From Frigidibacter sp037095735 (lineage in GTDB: Bacteria > Pseudomonadota > Alphaproteobacteria > Rhodobacterales > Rhodobacteraceae): a stretch of DNA of 64,000 nt. The notes under the pieces are model-generated. The model was given only the letters and a program-made list of their open reading frames with translations. It did no database searches and was not told where the DNA came from. Both the position numbers and the translations under genes were made by a program. Below, one piece after another: positions 35,437 to 43,203 of the stretch; position 1 is the first letter of the stretch; each line of letters opens with the position of its first letter. The stretch lies in assembly GCF_037095735.1 (NCBI RefSeq), contig NZ_JBAWKD010000003.1, positions 558,001 through 622,000 on the forward strand, read 5' to 3'.

Positions 35437-36459
35437 TCACGCCTCGCCGGGGTCGGACCATGGCGGGAAGACATCCTCGTCCGGGGCGGGAACAAGCTCT
35501 GCCGGATCGGCCCCGCCGCCAAGGCCGCCACCGGAACCGCCGCCGCCCTCGGGGCCGAAATCCAGCCGCAGCGCCCGCTGGCCCTGCTGGCGGCCAAGAC
35601 GCGCGCGCGCGACAAGGCGCCCGCCCGGCCCCTCGACCCGCGCCGCCTCGAGCGCGCCGCTGGGCAGCTCGACCGTCTGGCCGGGGGCCAGCGACAGCAC
35701 GCGGCCAAGCGGCAGCGTGACCCGCGCCAGCACGCCGTTCAGCGCCCCCGGCGCCTCGAGCACCGCGGCCTCGAGCCGGCGCGCCCAGTCGGCGCGCGCC
35801 TCGGCCTGCGCGGGGCCCGGAAGCTCGCCGGTCACCCGCTCGACCGCCAGCGCGCGCCCGCGCCCCTCGGCCGGCAGCACCAGCAGGCAGGAGCCGGGGC
35901 GCGCCTGCCCCGAAGGGCCAAGATCAAGCTCGAACCGGAAGCTGCGATAGGCGGCATCTTCCAGCATCAGCGGCAGCGGGCGCGGATCGTCGAGGAACGA
36001 GCTGTAACGGAAGCCGCCCGCCCAGATCAGCTCTGCCGTGCCCGACAGCGCCTCTTCCAGCGCGCCCAGCGTCACGTCGACGAAATCGGCGACCATCGCG
36101 GCGTCGGTGCGGGTCGGGCGGCGGGGCGCGGGCGGCTGCACGGCCAGCCGGCCGATCGTCCGCATCTCGATCAGTGCCGACAGCATCGGCGGCGAGATCG
36201 CCAGCACCCCCGTGCCCTCGCCGGGCCCGTGCAGCAGCGCCAGCAGCGATCGATCCTCGAGCAGCTCGGGCATATCGGCAAGGGTCACGCGGGTTTCCTG
36301 CAGGCGCAGGATGCGCAGTGGCATCGACAGCAGGTCCTGCGCGGCGCGGGTCAGCGCCTGGCCCAGCGCCTTTTCGGTGGTCATGACGAAGGTCTCGTCC
36401 GAGCGCCGCCCGGCCGCGAGCTTGCGGCGCATCACCGATCCCGCTCCTGCCCCGTCCAT
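35437..36459 (-). CDS. FliM/FliN-family (SpoA domain) motor-switch-like protein
   Basis: A 340-residue protein. Residues about 35-220 resemble a FliM core (ILRLQETRVTLADMPELLEDRSLLALL; FVDVTLGALEEALSG), and residues about 265-310 form a C-terminal SpoA/FliN barrel (RVTLPLGRVLSLAPGQTVELPSGALE). The end is Gly-rich and acidic. FliM and FliN build the flagellar C-ring and bind CheY-P. No other flagellar gene is near, so this is an orphan copy. The ATG at 36459 is used; a second start, ATG 36432 (MRRKLAAGRR), has AGGAG about 11 nt upstream and is a serious alternative. Confidence 0.75.
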   Translation of the reverse strand: MDGAGAGSVMRRKLAAGRRSDETFVMTTEKALGQALTRAAQDLLSMPLRILRLQETRVTLADMPELLEDRSLLALLHGPGEGTGVLAISPPMLSALIEMRTIGRLAVQPPAPRRPTRTDAAMVADFVDVTLGALEEALSGTAELIWAGGFRYSSFLDDPRPLPLMLEDAAYRSFRFELDLGPSGQARPGSCLLVLPAEGRGRALAVERVTGELPGPAQAEARADWARRLEAAVLEAPGALNGVLARVTLPLGRVLSLAPGQTVELPSGALEAARVEGPGGRLVARARLGRQQGQRALRLDFGPEGGGGSGGGLGGGADPAELVPAPDEDVFPPWSDPGEA

Positions 36460-36526
36460 GGTTGATTCCCGCTCTCGCAACCGCACCGGCCCAGCCCTTG
36501 GGTCCCATATCAAGGTTACGGGGGCG

Positions 36527-39316
36527 TTAGCCGGACAGCGGCTTCGCAAGACCGTCCCTGTGCGGCGGGCGGTGAGCGGCGCCTTCGGTTGCGGCTGCGA
36601 CGGCGGCCGCGATTGTGGCCCCGGGGCGATAGCGCACCGGCAGCGTGACGCGGAAGGCCGCGCCCCCCTGTCCCGGCAGATAGTCGATGCTGCCGCCGAG
36701 CGTCGCCATGATCTCGCGGCAGATCGCAAGGCCAAGCCCCGCGCTGCCGGCACGGTGGCTGGCCGAGAGGCGGGCGAACTTCTCGAAGATGATCGACTGC
36801 GAGGCGGCGGGTATGCCCGCGCCGTTGTCGATCAGATCGACCTCGAGCCGGTCGCCGCGGCGACGGGCGGCAATCGTCAGCTCGGGCAGCGGCGCGTCGC
36901 AGTATTTGCGCGCGTTGGTGATCAGGTTGACGAAGACCTGCACCAGCCGGTCGGCATCGGTGATCACCGCCTGATGCTCGGCCGCCAGATCGCGCGTGAT
37001 GCGGAAGGCGCGCTCGGGCCGGGTCGAGCTGGCGGCGCGCAGGCTCTGCTCGATCAGGTCGTGCAGGTTCGCGGCGCGGATCTGCAGCTGCACCCGGCCG
37101 TGTTCCAGCACCGACAGGTCCAGCAGGTCGTCCAGCAGCCGGGTCATCCGCGCCGCCTCGTCATGGATGATGCCGGCGGCATGGGCGGTCTCGGGATCGG
37201 CCGCGTCGTCCTTGAGGATCTCGGAAAACGCCCGGATCGCGGTCATCGGCGTGCGCAGCTCGTGGCTGATCTGGCCGAGGAAGGCGTCCTTCTGCACCGA
37301 CAGCTGGGTCAGCTTCTCGTTCGCCTCGGTCAGGGCGCGGGCGGTGCGGGCCAGTTCGGCCGACTTGCGTTCCAGCTCGGCCGCGTTTTCGAGGATCTGC
37401 TGCGCCTCTGTCGCCACCGCCATCAGGTCGCGCACGGTGACCGCCGCGCCCTCGGCCAGCTGGGCGATCATCGCATGGGCCGTGGCCGCGCCGACCGAGC
37501 CTGCCAGCCGGGTTTCCAGCGCCGCGATGAAATCGGGCGTGGCATCCGGCAGGAAGCCCTGCTTGCCCTGCGCCTCGGCCTGCGACTGGAAGAAATCCTG
37601 CGCCTCGGCCGCGCCGAGCACGTCCTGCGCCATCGCCAGCAGGTCCTCTGCCTCGGCCCCGCCGCGCGACCAGCCGCCCTGCGGCTGCGGCTGGTCGAAG
37701 ACGTTGACGAAGGCCACGCCCTGCAGCCGCTCCATCGGGCCCGGGAAGGTCAGCAGCGATCCAAGGCAGAAGGCCAGCGCGTTCAGCGCCAGCGACCAGA
37801 CCAGCGCATGCAGCACCGGGTCCAGCCCGGTCACCCCGAACAGCGCCTGCGGGCGCAGCCAGGACAGGCCCAGCGGCCCCTGCGCCAGCAGCTCGGCCGA
37901 CATCAGCGCACCGGGCCCGAACGAGGGCAGGAACAGCGCGTAGAGCCAGACGCAGAAGCCGGTCAGCAGCCCGGCCGCCGCCCCCACCCGCGTCGCGCCG
38001 CGCCAGGTGATCGCGCCCAGCAGCGCCGGCAGGATCTGCGCGACGCCGACAAAGCTGATCAGCCCGATCGCGGCCAGCGCCGAGGTGCCGCCCGAGATCG
38101 AATGGTACAAGTAGCCCAGCGCCAGGATCCCGGCGATCGACACCCGCCGCGCGCTGAGCACGAGCCCGCGCAGATCGCCCCGTGCCCGCGCGCCCTCGGG
38201 GCGCATCCTGAGCCAGAGCGGGATCACAACATGGTTCGACACCATCGTCGCCAGCGCGATCGCCTCGACGATGACCATCGAGGTGGCCGAGGAGAAGCCG
38301 CCGAGGAAGGCCAGCATCGCGAGCCCGCCCTGCCCTTGCGCCAGCGGCAGCGTCAGCACGAAGAGGTCGGGGTTCGCGCCCTCGGGCATCACCGCCAGCC
38401 CCATCACCGCGATCGGCACGACGAAGAGGCTCATCAGGCACAGATACAGCGGAAAGGCCCAGCTGGCGGTGGCAAGGTGACGCTCGTCCCCGGTCTCGAC
38501 CACCATGACCTGGAACATCCGCGGCAGGGTCAGCACGGCAATCGCCGACAGCATGACCAGACCGGCCCAGCGCCCCGGCGCGGGTGCCCAGGCGGCGGGA
38601 TCGGCGGCGGCGAGCCGCGCGAGGATCTCGGCCGGGCCCGCGGCCACCGCCCAGACGGTGAAGATCCCCACCGCCAGCAGCGCGACCAGCTTCACCACCG
38701 CTTCCAGCGCGACGGCGGTGACGACGCCGTTGTGACGTTCGTTGGCGTCGAGGTTGCGGGTGCCGAAGAGGATCGCGAAGAGCGCGAGGCCGGCGGCGAC
38801 CCAGAACGAGGTGGTGGCGCTGTCCGAGGGCAGGCGCAGCCCCATGACCTGGTCGCCCCCGGCCTCGGCGGTGGCGAAGACGTCGAAGGCCAGCACCACC
38901 GATTGCAGCTGCAGCGCGATATAGGGGGTGGCGGTGGTGACGCAGATCGCGGTGACGATGACGCCCAGAAGGTTCGACTTGCCGAAGCGGGACGAGACGA
39001 GGTCGGCGATCGAGGTGACCCGCTGCACCCGGCCGATCCGCACCAGCTTGCGCAGCAGCAGCCACCAGCCCGCGACCACCAGCGAGGGGCCGAGGTAGAT
39101 CGTCACGAATTCCAGCCCCGAACGTGCCGCGTATCCGACCGCGCCGTAGAAGGTCCAGGCGGTGCAGTAGATCGACAGCGACAGCGTGTAGACCAGCGGC
39201 GAGCGCAGCCAGCGCCCGCGGCCGCGGCGGACCTCGCCCTCGGCCCAGAAGGCCACGAGGAACAGCAGGCTGACATAGAGCAGGCAGGCGCCGACGAGGA
39301 CGTTGAACGGAACCAT
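36527..39316 (-). CDS. Sodium/solute-symporter (SLC5)-like sensor histidine kinase
   Basis: A 929-residue fusion. Residues about 1-545 form 12-13 membrane helices of the sodium/solute symporter fold (YTLSLSIYCTAWTFYGAVG; FLGGFSSATSMVIVEAIAL). A linker and coiled coil (AAELERKSAELARTARALTEANEKL) lead to the HisKA domain with the phospho-acceptor in ISHELRTPMTAIRAF (His at about 685) and a HATPase domain (NLITNARKY, DNGAGIP, GSAGLGLAICREI). CbrA- and CrbS-type kinases have this design and link substrate passage to signalling; the sensed substrate here is unknown. The ATG shares one base with the stop of the small membrane protein gene upstream (TGATG). Confidence 0.92.
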   Translation of the reverse strand: MVPFNVLVGACLLYVSLLFLVAFWAEGEVRRGRGRWLRSPLVYTLSLSIYCTAWTFYGAVGYAARSGLEFVTIYLGPSLVVAGWWLLLRKLVRIGRVQRVTSIADLVSSRFGKSNLLGVIVTAICVTTATPYIALQLQSVVLAFDVFATAEAGGDQVMGLRLPSDSATTSFWVAAGLALFAILFGTRNLDANERHNGVVTAVALEAVVKLVALLAVGIFTVWAVAAGPAEILARLAAADPAAWAPAPGRWAGLVMLSAIAVLTLPRMFQVMVVETGDERHLATASWAFPLYLCLMSLFVVPIAVMGLAVMPEGANPDLFVLTLPLAQGQGGLAMLAFLGGFSSATSMVIVEAIALATMVSNHVVIPLWLRMRPEGARARGDLRGLVLSARRVSIAGILALGYLYHSISGGTSALAAIGLISFVGVAQILPALLGAITWRGATRVGAAAGLLTGFCVWLYALFLPSFGPGALMSAELLAQGPLGLSWLRPQALFGVTGLDPVLHALVWSLALNALAFCLGSLLTFPGPMERLQGVAFVNVFDQPQPQGGWSRGGAEAEDLLAMAQDVLGAAEAQDFFQSQAEAQGKQGFLPDATPDFIAALETRLAGSVGAATAHAMIAQLAEGAAVTVRDLMAVATEAQQILENAAELERKSAELARTARALTEANEKLTQLSVQKDAFLGQISHELRTPMTAIRAFSEILKDDAADPETAHAAGIIHDEAARMTRLLDDLLDLSVLEHGRVQLQIRAANLHDLIEQSLRAASSTRPERAFRITRDLAAEHQAVITDADRLVQVFVNLITNARKYCDAPLPELTIAARRRGDRLEVDLIDNGAGIPAASQSIIFEKFARLSASHRAGSAGLGLAICREIMATLGGSIDYLPGQGGAAFRVTLPVRYRPGATIAAAVAAATEGAAHRPPHRDGLAKPLSG

Positions 39317-39687
39317 CAGCGCCCCGGTCCCGGCGGGATATCGGCGCGCGGCGCGGAACCCGTGCCGGTCGGGGTCCGGTTCGACGTCCCGTCTGACCTT
39401 CCTGTCGGGGACGCACCCGGGGGGGTGCCGGCCTCTGCGGCCTCGTGTTCGGCCGCGTCGCGCAGGCGGTGCGACAGCGCGAAGGCGCCCAGGATCAGCG
39501 CGGCCCAGACCGCGAACAGGTAGATCACCCGCGTGCCCGCCCCCGGCGCCCCCGGCCCGCCCCACAGCAGCGGCAGCATCCACAGGCCCAGCGCCGCCAG
39601 CGGCAGCAGCCGCGCCGCGTCCATCAGCCGGCGCCGCCGATAGGCGCGGCGGGCGAGGAACAGCGGCGTGCGGCGCGGCGCGGCCAA
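39316..39687 (-). CDS. Small membrane protein coupled to the SLC5 kinase
   Basis: A 123-residue protein with a basic N-terminus (LARRAYRRRRLMDAARLLP), two hydrophobic helices (LAALGLWMLPLLWG and VIYLFAVWAALILGAFAL), and a disordered Pro/Gly/Thr-rich tail. It lies between the response regulator and the transporter-kinase, with TGATG coupling to the latter, so it is probably an accessory subunit. The likely start is a TTG at 39687, 3 nt after the regulator's stop; the first ATG (39624) would delete the basic segment that I believe is conserved. Confidence 0.7.
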   Translation of the reverse strand: MAAPRRTPLFLARRAYRRRRLMDAARLLPLAALGLWMLPLLWGGPGAPGAGTRVIYLFAVWAALILGAFALSHRLRDAAEHEAAEAGTPPGASPTGRSDGTSNRTPTGTGSAPRADIPPGPGR

Positions 39688-39690
39688 GGC

Positions 39691-40071
39691 TCAGGCCCCG
39701 GCGAGGGTGCGCAGCGTCTCGACCACCTCGGCATTGGCGAAGGGCTTCGACAGGAAGCGGTCGGCGCCGGCACGTTCGGCCGCCTCGCGGTCGCGCGCCT
39801 GTCCGCGGGCCGACAGCATCAGCACCGGCAGGGCGCCAAGGCCCGCGCCGTGCCCCTCGGGGCCGCGGATGTCGGCCAGAAGCTCGAGCCCGGAGCGCCC
39901 GGGCAGCATGATGTCGAGCACGAGCACATCCGGCGCGAAGGCGCGGATCGCGGCCAGCGCGCCCTCGCCCTCGGCATGGATGCCGACCTCCCAGCCCTCG
40001 CGAGTCATCAGGAAGCGGATCGCCTCGGCAATGTTGGGTTCATCCTCGATCAGCAGCACGCGCCTTGCCAT
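39691..40071 (-). CDS. Receiver-only response regulator
   Basis: A 126-residue CheY-like receiver with no output domain. The acidic pair is in LLIEDEPN, the phosphorylated Asp in VLVLDIMLPGRSG, the conserved Ser in LMLSARG, and the Lys in RFLSKPF. It is the first gene of the three-gene unit with the small membrane protein and the SLC5-like kinase, so the kinase is its probable phospho-donor. Without a DNA-binding domain the output must be through protein contacts or a phosphorelay. Confidence 0.9.
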   Translation of the reverse strand: MARRVLLIEDEPNIAEAIRFLMTREGWEVGIHAEGEGALAAIRAFAPDVLVLDIMLPGRSGLELLADIRGPEGHGAGLGALPVLMLSARGQARDREAAERAGADRFLSKPFANAEVVETLRTLAGA

Positions 40072-40356
40072 GCGGACCCTCCCCGTCCGGCGGGCGGGGA
40101 CCGCTCGCCTTTGCGTTATCGCGCGAAGCGGGTCCGGGTGTCAAAACCCACCATCGTCCCGGTCGGGGACCGGCACGCGCGCGGGGGCCGCGCAACAACC
40201 GCGGACGGTTCCCGGGCGCTTGAGGACCGTGGCGCGAAGCACGCCCCCGGCGCAGGATCGGGCGCGGGGTCCGCCGGCGCGGCTTTGCCCGATCCGCGCG
40301 ATGGTCTGCCGGGCCATCGGTCGGCGGCGCCGCGACAGCGGCCGCCCCCCGCCGGA

Positions 40357-41164
40357 TCAGCCCTTCGGTGCGAGCAGACGCTGGTAGAGATGGTCGAGGA
40401 AGCGCCCGGCCTCGGGATAGGGGTCCTGCCCCTCGACCGGGCCCAGCACGCTGCGCACCTGCATGTCGAAATCGGCATAGTGCTGGGTCAGTGCCCAGAC
40501 CGAGAAGATCAGGTGATGCGGATGCACCGGGGCGATGCGACCCTGCGCGCTCCAGCCGCGGATCACCTCGGCCTTCTCGTCCACCAGCGCCTTCAGCTCG
40601 CCCCCGATCACCTCGGTCAGGCGCGGCGCGCCCTGCAGGATCTCGTTGGCGAAGAGCCGGCTTTCGCGCGGGAAGTCGCGGCTCAGCTCAAGCTTGCGGC
40701 GGACATAGGCCATGATCTCGGCCTGCGGATCGCCCGACGGGTCCATCGCGCGCAAGGGATCGAGCCAGGTCGACAGCAGCCGCGTCAGCACCGCGACATG
40801 CATCGCCTCTTTCGAGGGGAAGTAATACAGCAGGTTCGGCTTCGACAGGCCGGCATGATCGGCGATCTGGTCGAGCGTCGCGCCGCGGAAGCCGTGGGTC
40901 GAGAAGACCTCGAGTGCGGCTTCGAGGATCGCCTCGGTGTTGCGCTTCTGGATGCGGGTCGTGCGCCGGCGCGGGGGGGGGGGGGGGGGGGGGGGNNNNN
41001 NNNNNNNNNNNNNNNNNNNNNNNNNNNNNNNNNNNNNNNNNNNNNNNNNNNNNNNNNNNNNNNNNNNNNNNNNNNNNNNNNNNNNNNNNNNNNNNNNNNN
41101 NNNNNCGCGGCCGCGGCGCCGCGGCCGGGGCAAGCAGGGGATCGCTGGTCAGGTCGTCGGGCAC
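40357..41164 (-). CDS. TetR-family regulator, RutR-like (interrupted by assembly gap)
   Basis: The visible C-terminal part (about 205 residues) has the TetR helix-turn-helix (AILEAALEVFSTHGFRGATLDQIA, then LSKPNLLYYFPSKEAM) and a RutR-type ligand domain (PHHLIFSVWALTQHYADF). RutR represses pyrimidine-degradation genes until uracil binds. Upstream it runs into a 23-C tract (coding for prolines) and 110 N. Beyond the gap, a GTG at 41164 with AAGGAA upstream opens VPDDLTSDPLLAPAAAPRP, a plausible N-terminus, but the frames do not join across 110 N, so the gap size is nominal. A second RutR-like gene lies 1.2 kb away, and the pyrimidine genes follow. Confidence 0.75.
40996..41105. other. Assembly gap (110 N) next to a 23-G homopolymer
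   Basis: Bases 40996-41105 are N. Bases 40973-40995 are G without interruption. The right flank (GCGGCCGCGGCGCCGCGGCCG) is itself self-complementary. The true length and content are unknown. Confidence 0.98.
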
Positions 41165-41496
41165 GGGGCGGGTTCCTTGCAGGCGGAGGTCAAGGCTAGG
41201 CCAGCACCGGCCCGGATGCAACGCGCGGACGCGCACAGGCTGCTTCACTTGGGGGCGTCGCGAGGGGGCGTCGCGGGAGGGGACACGTGCGGAAGGACCG
41301 CCACGGGCGGTCGGTGCGGTTGGACCGGCGCGCGGAACCGGCTTGGAGGACCGACGGGCGGGAAAAGCACAACGAACAGGCGCGCGGGACCGACCCGAGG
41401 GCCCTGCACGAGGGACAGAAGGCGGGTCCGGCCGGGGACTGGCCTGAGGGAACCGAGCGGCCAAGGCGCACGGGGGATCCGCCTCGGGGCGGGCAT
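41165..41496. other. Gene-free stretch right of the gap
   Basis: About 330 bp with no supported gene. The plus strand is purine-rich and open in several frames, as expected for this composition. It would contain the promoter of the RutR-like gene; no clear operator is seen. Confidence 0.45.
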
Positions 41497-42225
41497 TCAG
41501 CAGGGCGGCGGATCGGCCCTGCCGAGGCAGCGCAGCGCCAGCGCGCGCAGCCCCGCCGCGGCGGGCGCCCCGGGGATCACCACGCCGCCGAGGCCAAACG
41601 CCTCTTGCGGGTGCGACAGCACGCGGCTGGTCCCGTCCGGGCCTGTGATCTGCACCCCGCCCCGCGCGAGAACCCCGGTCGCGCGACCGGGCAGGATGGC
41701 GATGGCGCTGCCCCCGAGCAACGCCTGCACCGGCGGCGCGCAGAAGCCGCCGATCGCCACCCCCGCACCGGTTCCCAGCGGCACGGCGGCACGGTCGCCG
41801 ATCACCGCCACCGCCTCGACGCCGTCCGGCAGGTGGCCCGCGGTCCAGCCGAAGGCGATCGGCGCCTCGGGCCGGCCCGAGCAGCCGAGCCCGATCGCCT
41901 CGCCATCCGCCTGCACGAAGAAGATGCCCGGCCCGAGCACCGGGTGCTGCAGCTGTCGCCAGCCCGGGGCGGTGGAGGGCTGCGCGACGGATGGCGGCTG
42001 CGCCACGGGCAGCGACCGCTGCGCAGGGGGCGCGGCGCCTGCGGAACCGTCGTCGCACCGCGCAGCGACGCAAGCGTGATAGGCCGGGTCCGAGGCGCCC
42101 GCGCTGTTCGCGAGACAGGCCCAGACACAGCGCTGCGTCTCCATCGGGTCGGCCTGCGCGATGGCCGCGCCCCCGGCGCCAAGCGCCGCAACCACAGCCA
42201 CAGGGATCATCACCGCCAACCACAT
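41497..42225 (-). CDS. Secreted Cys-containing protein of unknown function
   Basis: A 242-residue protein with a signal peptide (WLAVMIPVAVVAALGAGGAAIA). A short Cys-rich region follows (CVWACLANSAG, then HACVAARC), a Pro-rich linker, and a beta-rich domain (HPVLGPGIFFVQADGEAIGLGCSGR onward) with two further Cys. It is probably periplasmic with disulfides. No family recognised. The ATG at 42225 is taken because it opens the signal peptide; the frame before it is long and basic. It lies between the two RutR-like genes but need not belong with them. Confidence 0.65.
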   Translation of the reverse strand: MWLAVMIPVAVVAALGAGGAAIAQADPMETQRCVWACLANSAGASDPAYHACVAARCDDGSAGAAPPAQRSLPVAQPPSVAQPSTAPGWRQLQHPVLGPGIFFVQADGEAIGLGCSGRPEAPIAFGWTAGHLPDGVEAVAVIGDRAAVPLGTGAGVAIGGFCAPPVQALLGGSAIAILPGRATGVLARGGVQITGPDGTSRVLSHPQEAFGLGGVVIPGAPAAAGLRALALRCLGRADPPPC

Positions 42226-42357
42226 ACCGCCCCCACCCGCACCGGACACCTGCCGCTCAGGCTGCCCCGCCCGACCGTCAGCGCGCAAGCTTCGCATGGC
42301 AGCCGCCCTCTCCGCCCCTGTTGCAGGACCGCTTGGCGGAGCGCCCCACGTCGCCGA

Positions 42358-42987
42358 TCAGAGCCCCAGCCCCCGCAGGATCATCCCGCGCACGCTGTCC
42401 TTGGCGGCCTGCCAGTCGGCATCCGACAGCGGCCCGCCGTTCAGCACCTCGATCTGGTGGCCGAAATCGGCGTAGTGCTGGGTCGCGGCCCAGATCATCC
42501 ACATCAGGTGGCGCGGGTCGACCGGAGCCATCCGGCCTTCCGCGATCCAGCGCCGGATCACCGCCTGCCGGTCCTCTGTCCAGCTGCGCAACGTGGTCTC
42601 GAGATAGTCCTGCACCACCGGTGCGCCGTGCATCACCTCGGCCGCCCAGACCTTCGAGCCTGAAGGATGACGGCGCGAGATTTCCATCTTGGCGTCGATA
42701 TAGGCGCCGATCCCGGCCGCCGGCCCCTCGGCCGCGTCGAAATGTTCGGCCGCTTCCAGCCAGATCAAGAAGATCCGCTCGACCACCCGGCGATAGAGCG
42801 CCTCCTTCGTCGGGAAGTAGTAATGCAGGTTGGCCTTCGGCAGGCCCGCCATCTCGGCGATCAGCTGCATGGTCGCGCCGCCGAAGCCCGCCTCGGCGAA
42901 GACCGTCTCGGCCGCGGCGAGGATCTGCGCCTCGATCTCGCGCCGGTTGGCCTCGCGCCTGCCAAGGGGCGCCGCGCTGTCGTCCAT
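42358..42987 (-). CDS. TetR-family regulator, RutR-like (second copy)
   Basis: A 209-residue regulator. The N-terminal DNA-binding domain reads QILAAAETVFAEAGFGGATMQLIAEMAGLPKANLHYYF, located at residues 20-57; the C-terminal domain (VDPRHLMWMIWAATQHYADFGHQIEVL) closely resembles that of the first copy and of RutR, where uracil or thymine is the effector. It is transcribed divergently from the beta-ureidopropionase gene, with a palindromic RutR-type operator in the 216-bp gap, and is therefore the best candidate for the local repressor. The ATG at 42987 follows a G-rich ribosome site. Confidence 0.85.
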   Translation of the reverse strand: MDDSAAPLGRREANRREIEAQILAAAETVFAEAGFGGATMQLIAEMAGLPKANLHYYFPTKEALYRRVVERIFLIWLEAAEHFDAAEGPAAGIGAYIDAKMEISRRHPSGSKVWAAEVMHGAPVVQDYLETTLRSWTEDRQAVIRRWIAEGRMAPVDPRHLMWMIWAATQHYADFGHQIEVLNGGPLSDADWQAAKDSVRGMILRGLGL

Positions 42988-43086
42988 GCCGTCCCGTCCC
43001 CCCTCAGAGCGCCCCCACCGGCAACCGACGCTGGCCACCGGAGCTGACCACCGCACCTGACCACAGACGCTGGCGACCGAAGCGGC

Positions 43087-43114
43087 TTGACCGCTGCGGT
43101 GCCGCGTGTAGCGT
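43087..43114 (+). promoter_or_regulatory. Candidate promoter of the pyrimidine operon
   Basis: TTGACC (43087-43092) and TAGCGT (43109-43114) are spaced 16 bp. Transcription would begin inside or next to the palindromic operator at 43120-43135, a layout suited to repression. Confidence 0.4.
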
Positions 43115-43119
43115 GAAAC

Positions 43120-43135
43120 CTGACCATACGGTCAG
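43120..43135. promoter_or_regulatory. RutR-type operator
   Basis: CTGACCATACGGTCAG is a 16-bp palindrome (6-bp arms). It matches the E. coli RutR consensus TTGACCAnnTGGTCAA at 13 of 14 defined positions if the outer pair C/G is allowed, and at 11 strictly. It lies 70 bp before the beta-ureidopropionase ATG. Two CTGACCA half-sites occur nearby at 43044 and 43057. RutR control is inferred from site and neighbouring regulators. Confidence 0.65.
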
Positions 43136-43203
43136 ATGAGGATTCGCCGCAAGGCCGACCCCGGCGCCAAGATCGGGGCAGACCTCGGCAGGGAGATTTG
43201 CAC

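Noticed and set aside
36038..39523. An 1161-codon plus-strand open frame opposite the SLC5-like kinase
   Set aside because: The antisense of a gene with strong GC3 bias is stop-poor. The translation is Gln/Arg/His-rich low complexity without any domain, while the minus strand has all kinase motifs.
40996..41105. A Pro/Gly repeat protein or phase-variable locus at the poly-G tract
   Set aside because: The homopolymer directly borders N bases, so a sequencing or scaffolding artefact is at least as likely. It is kept only as a point to check.
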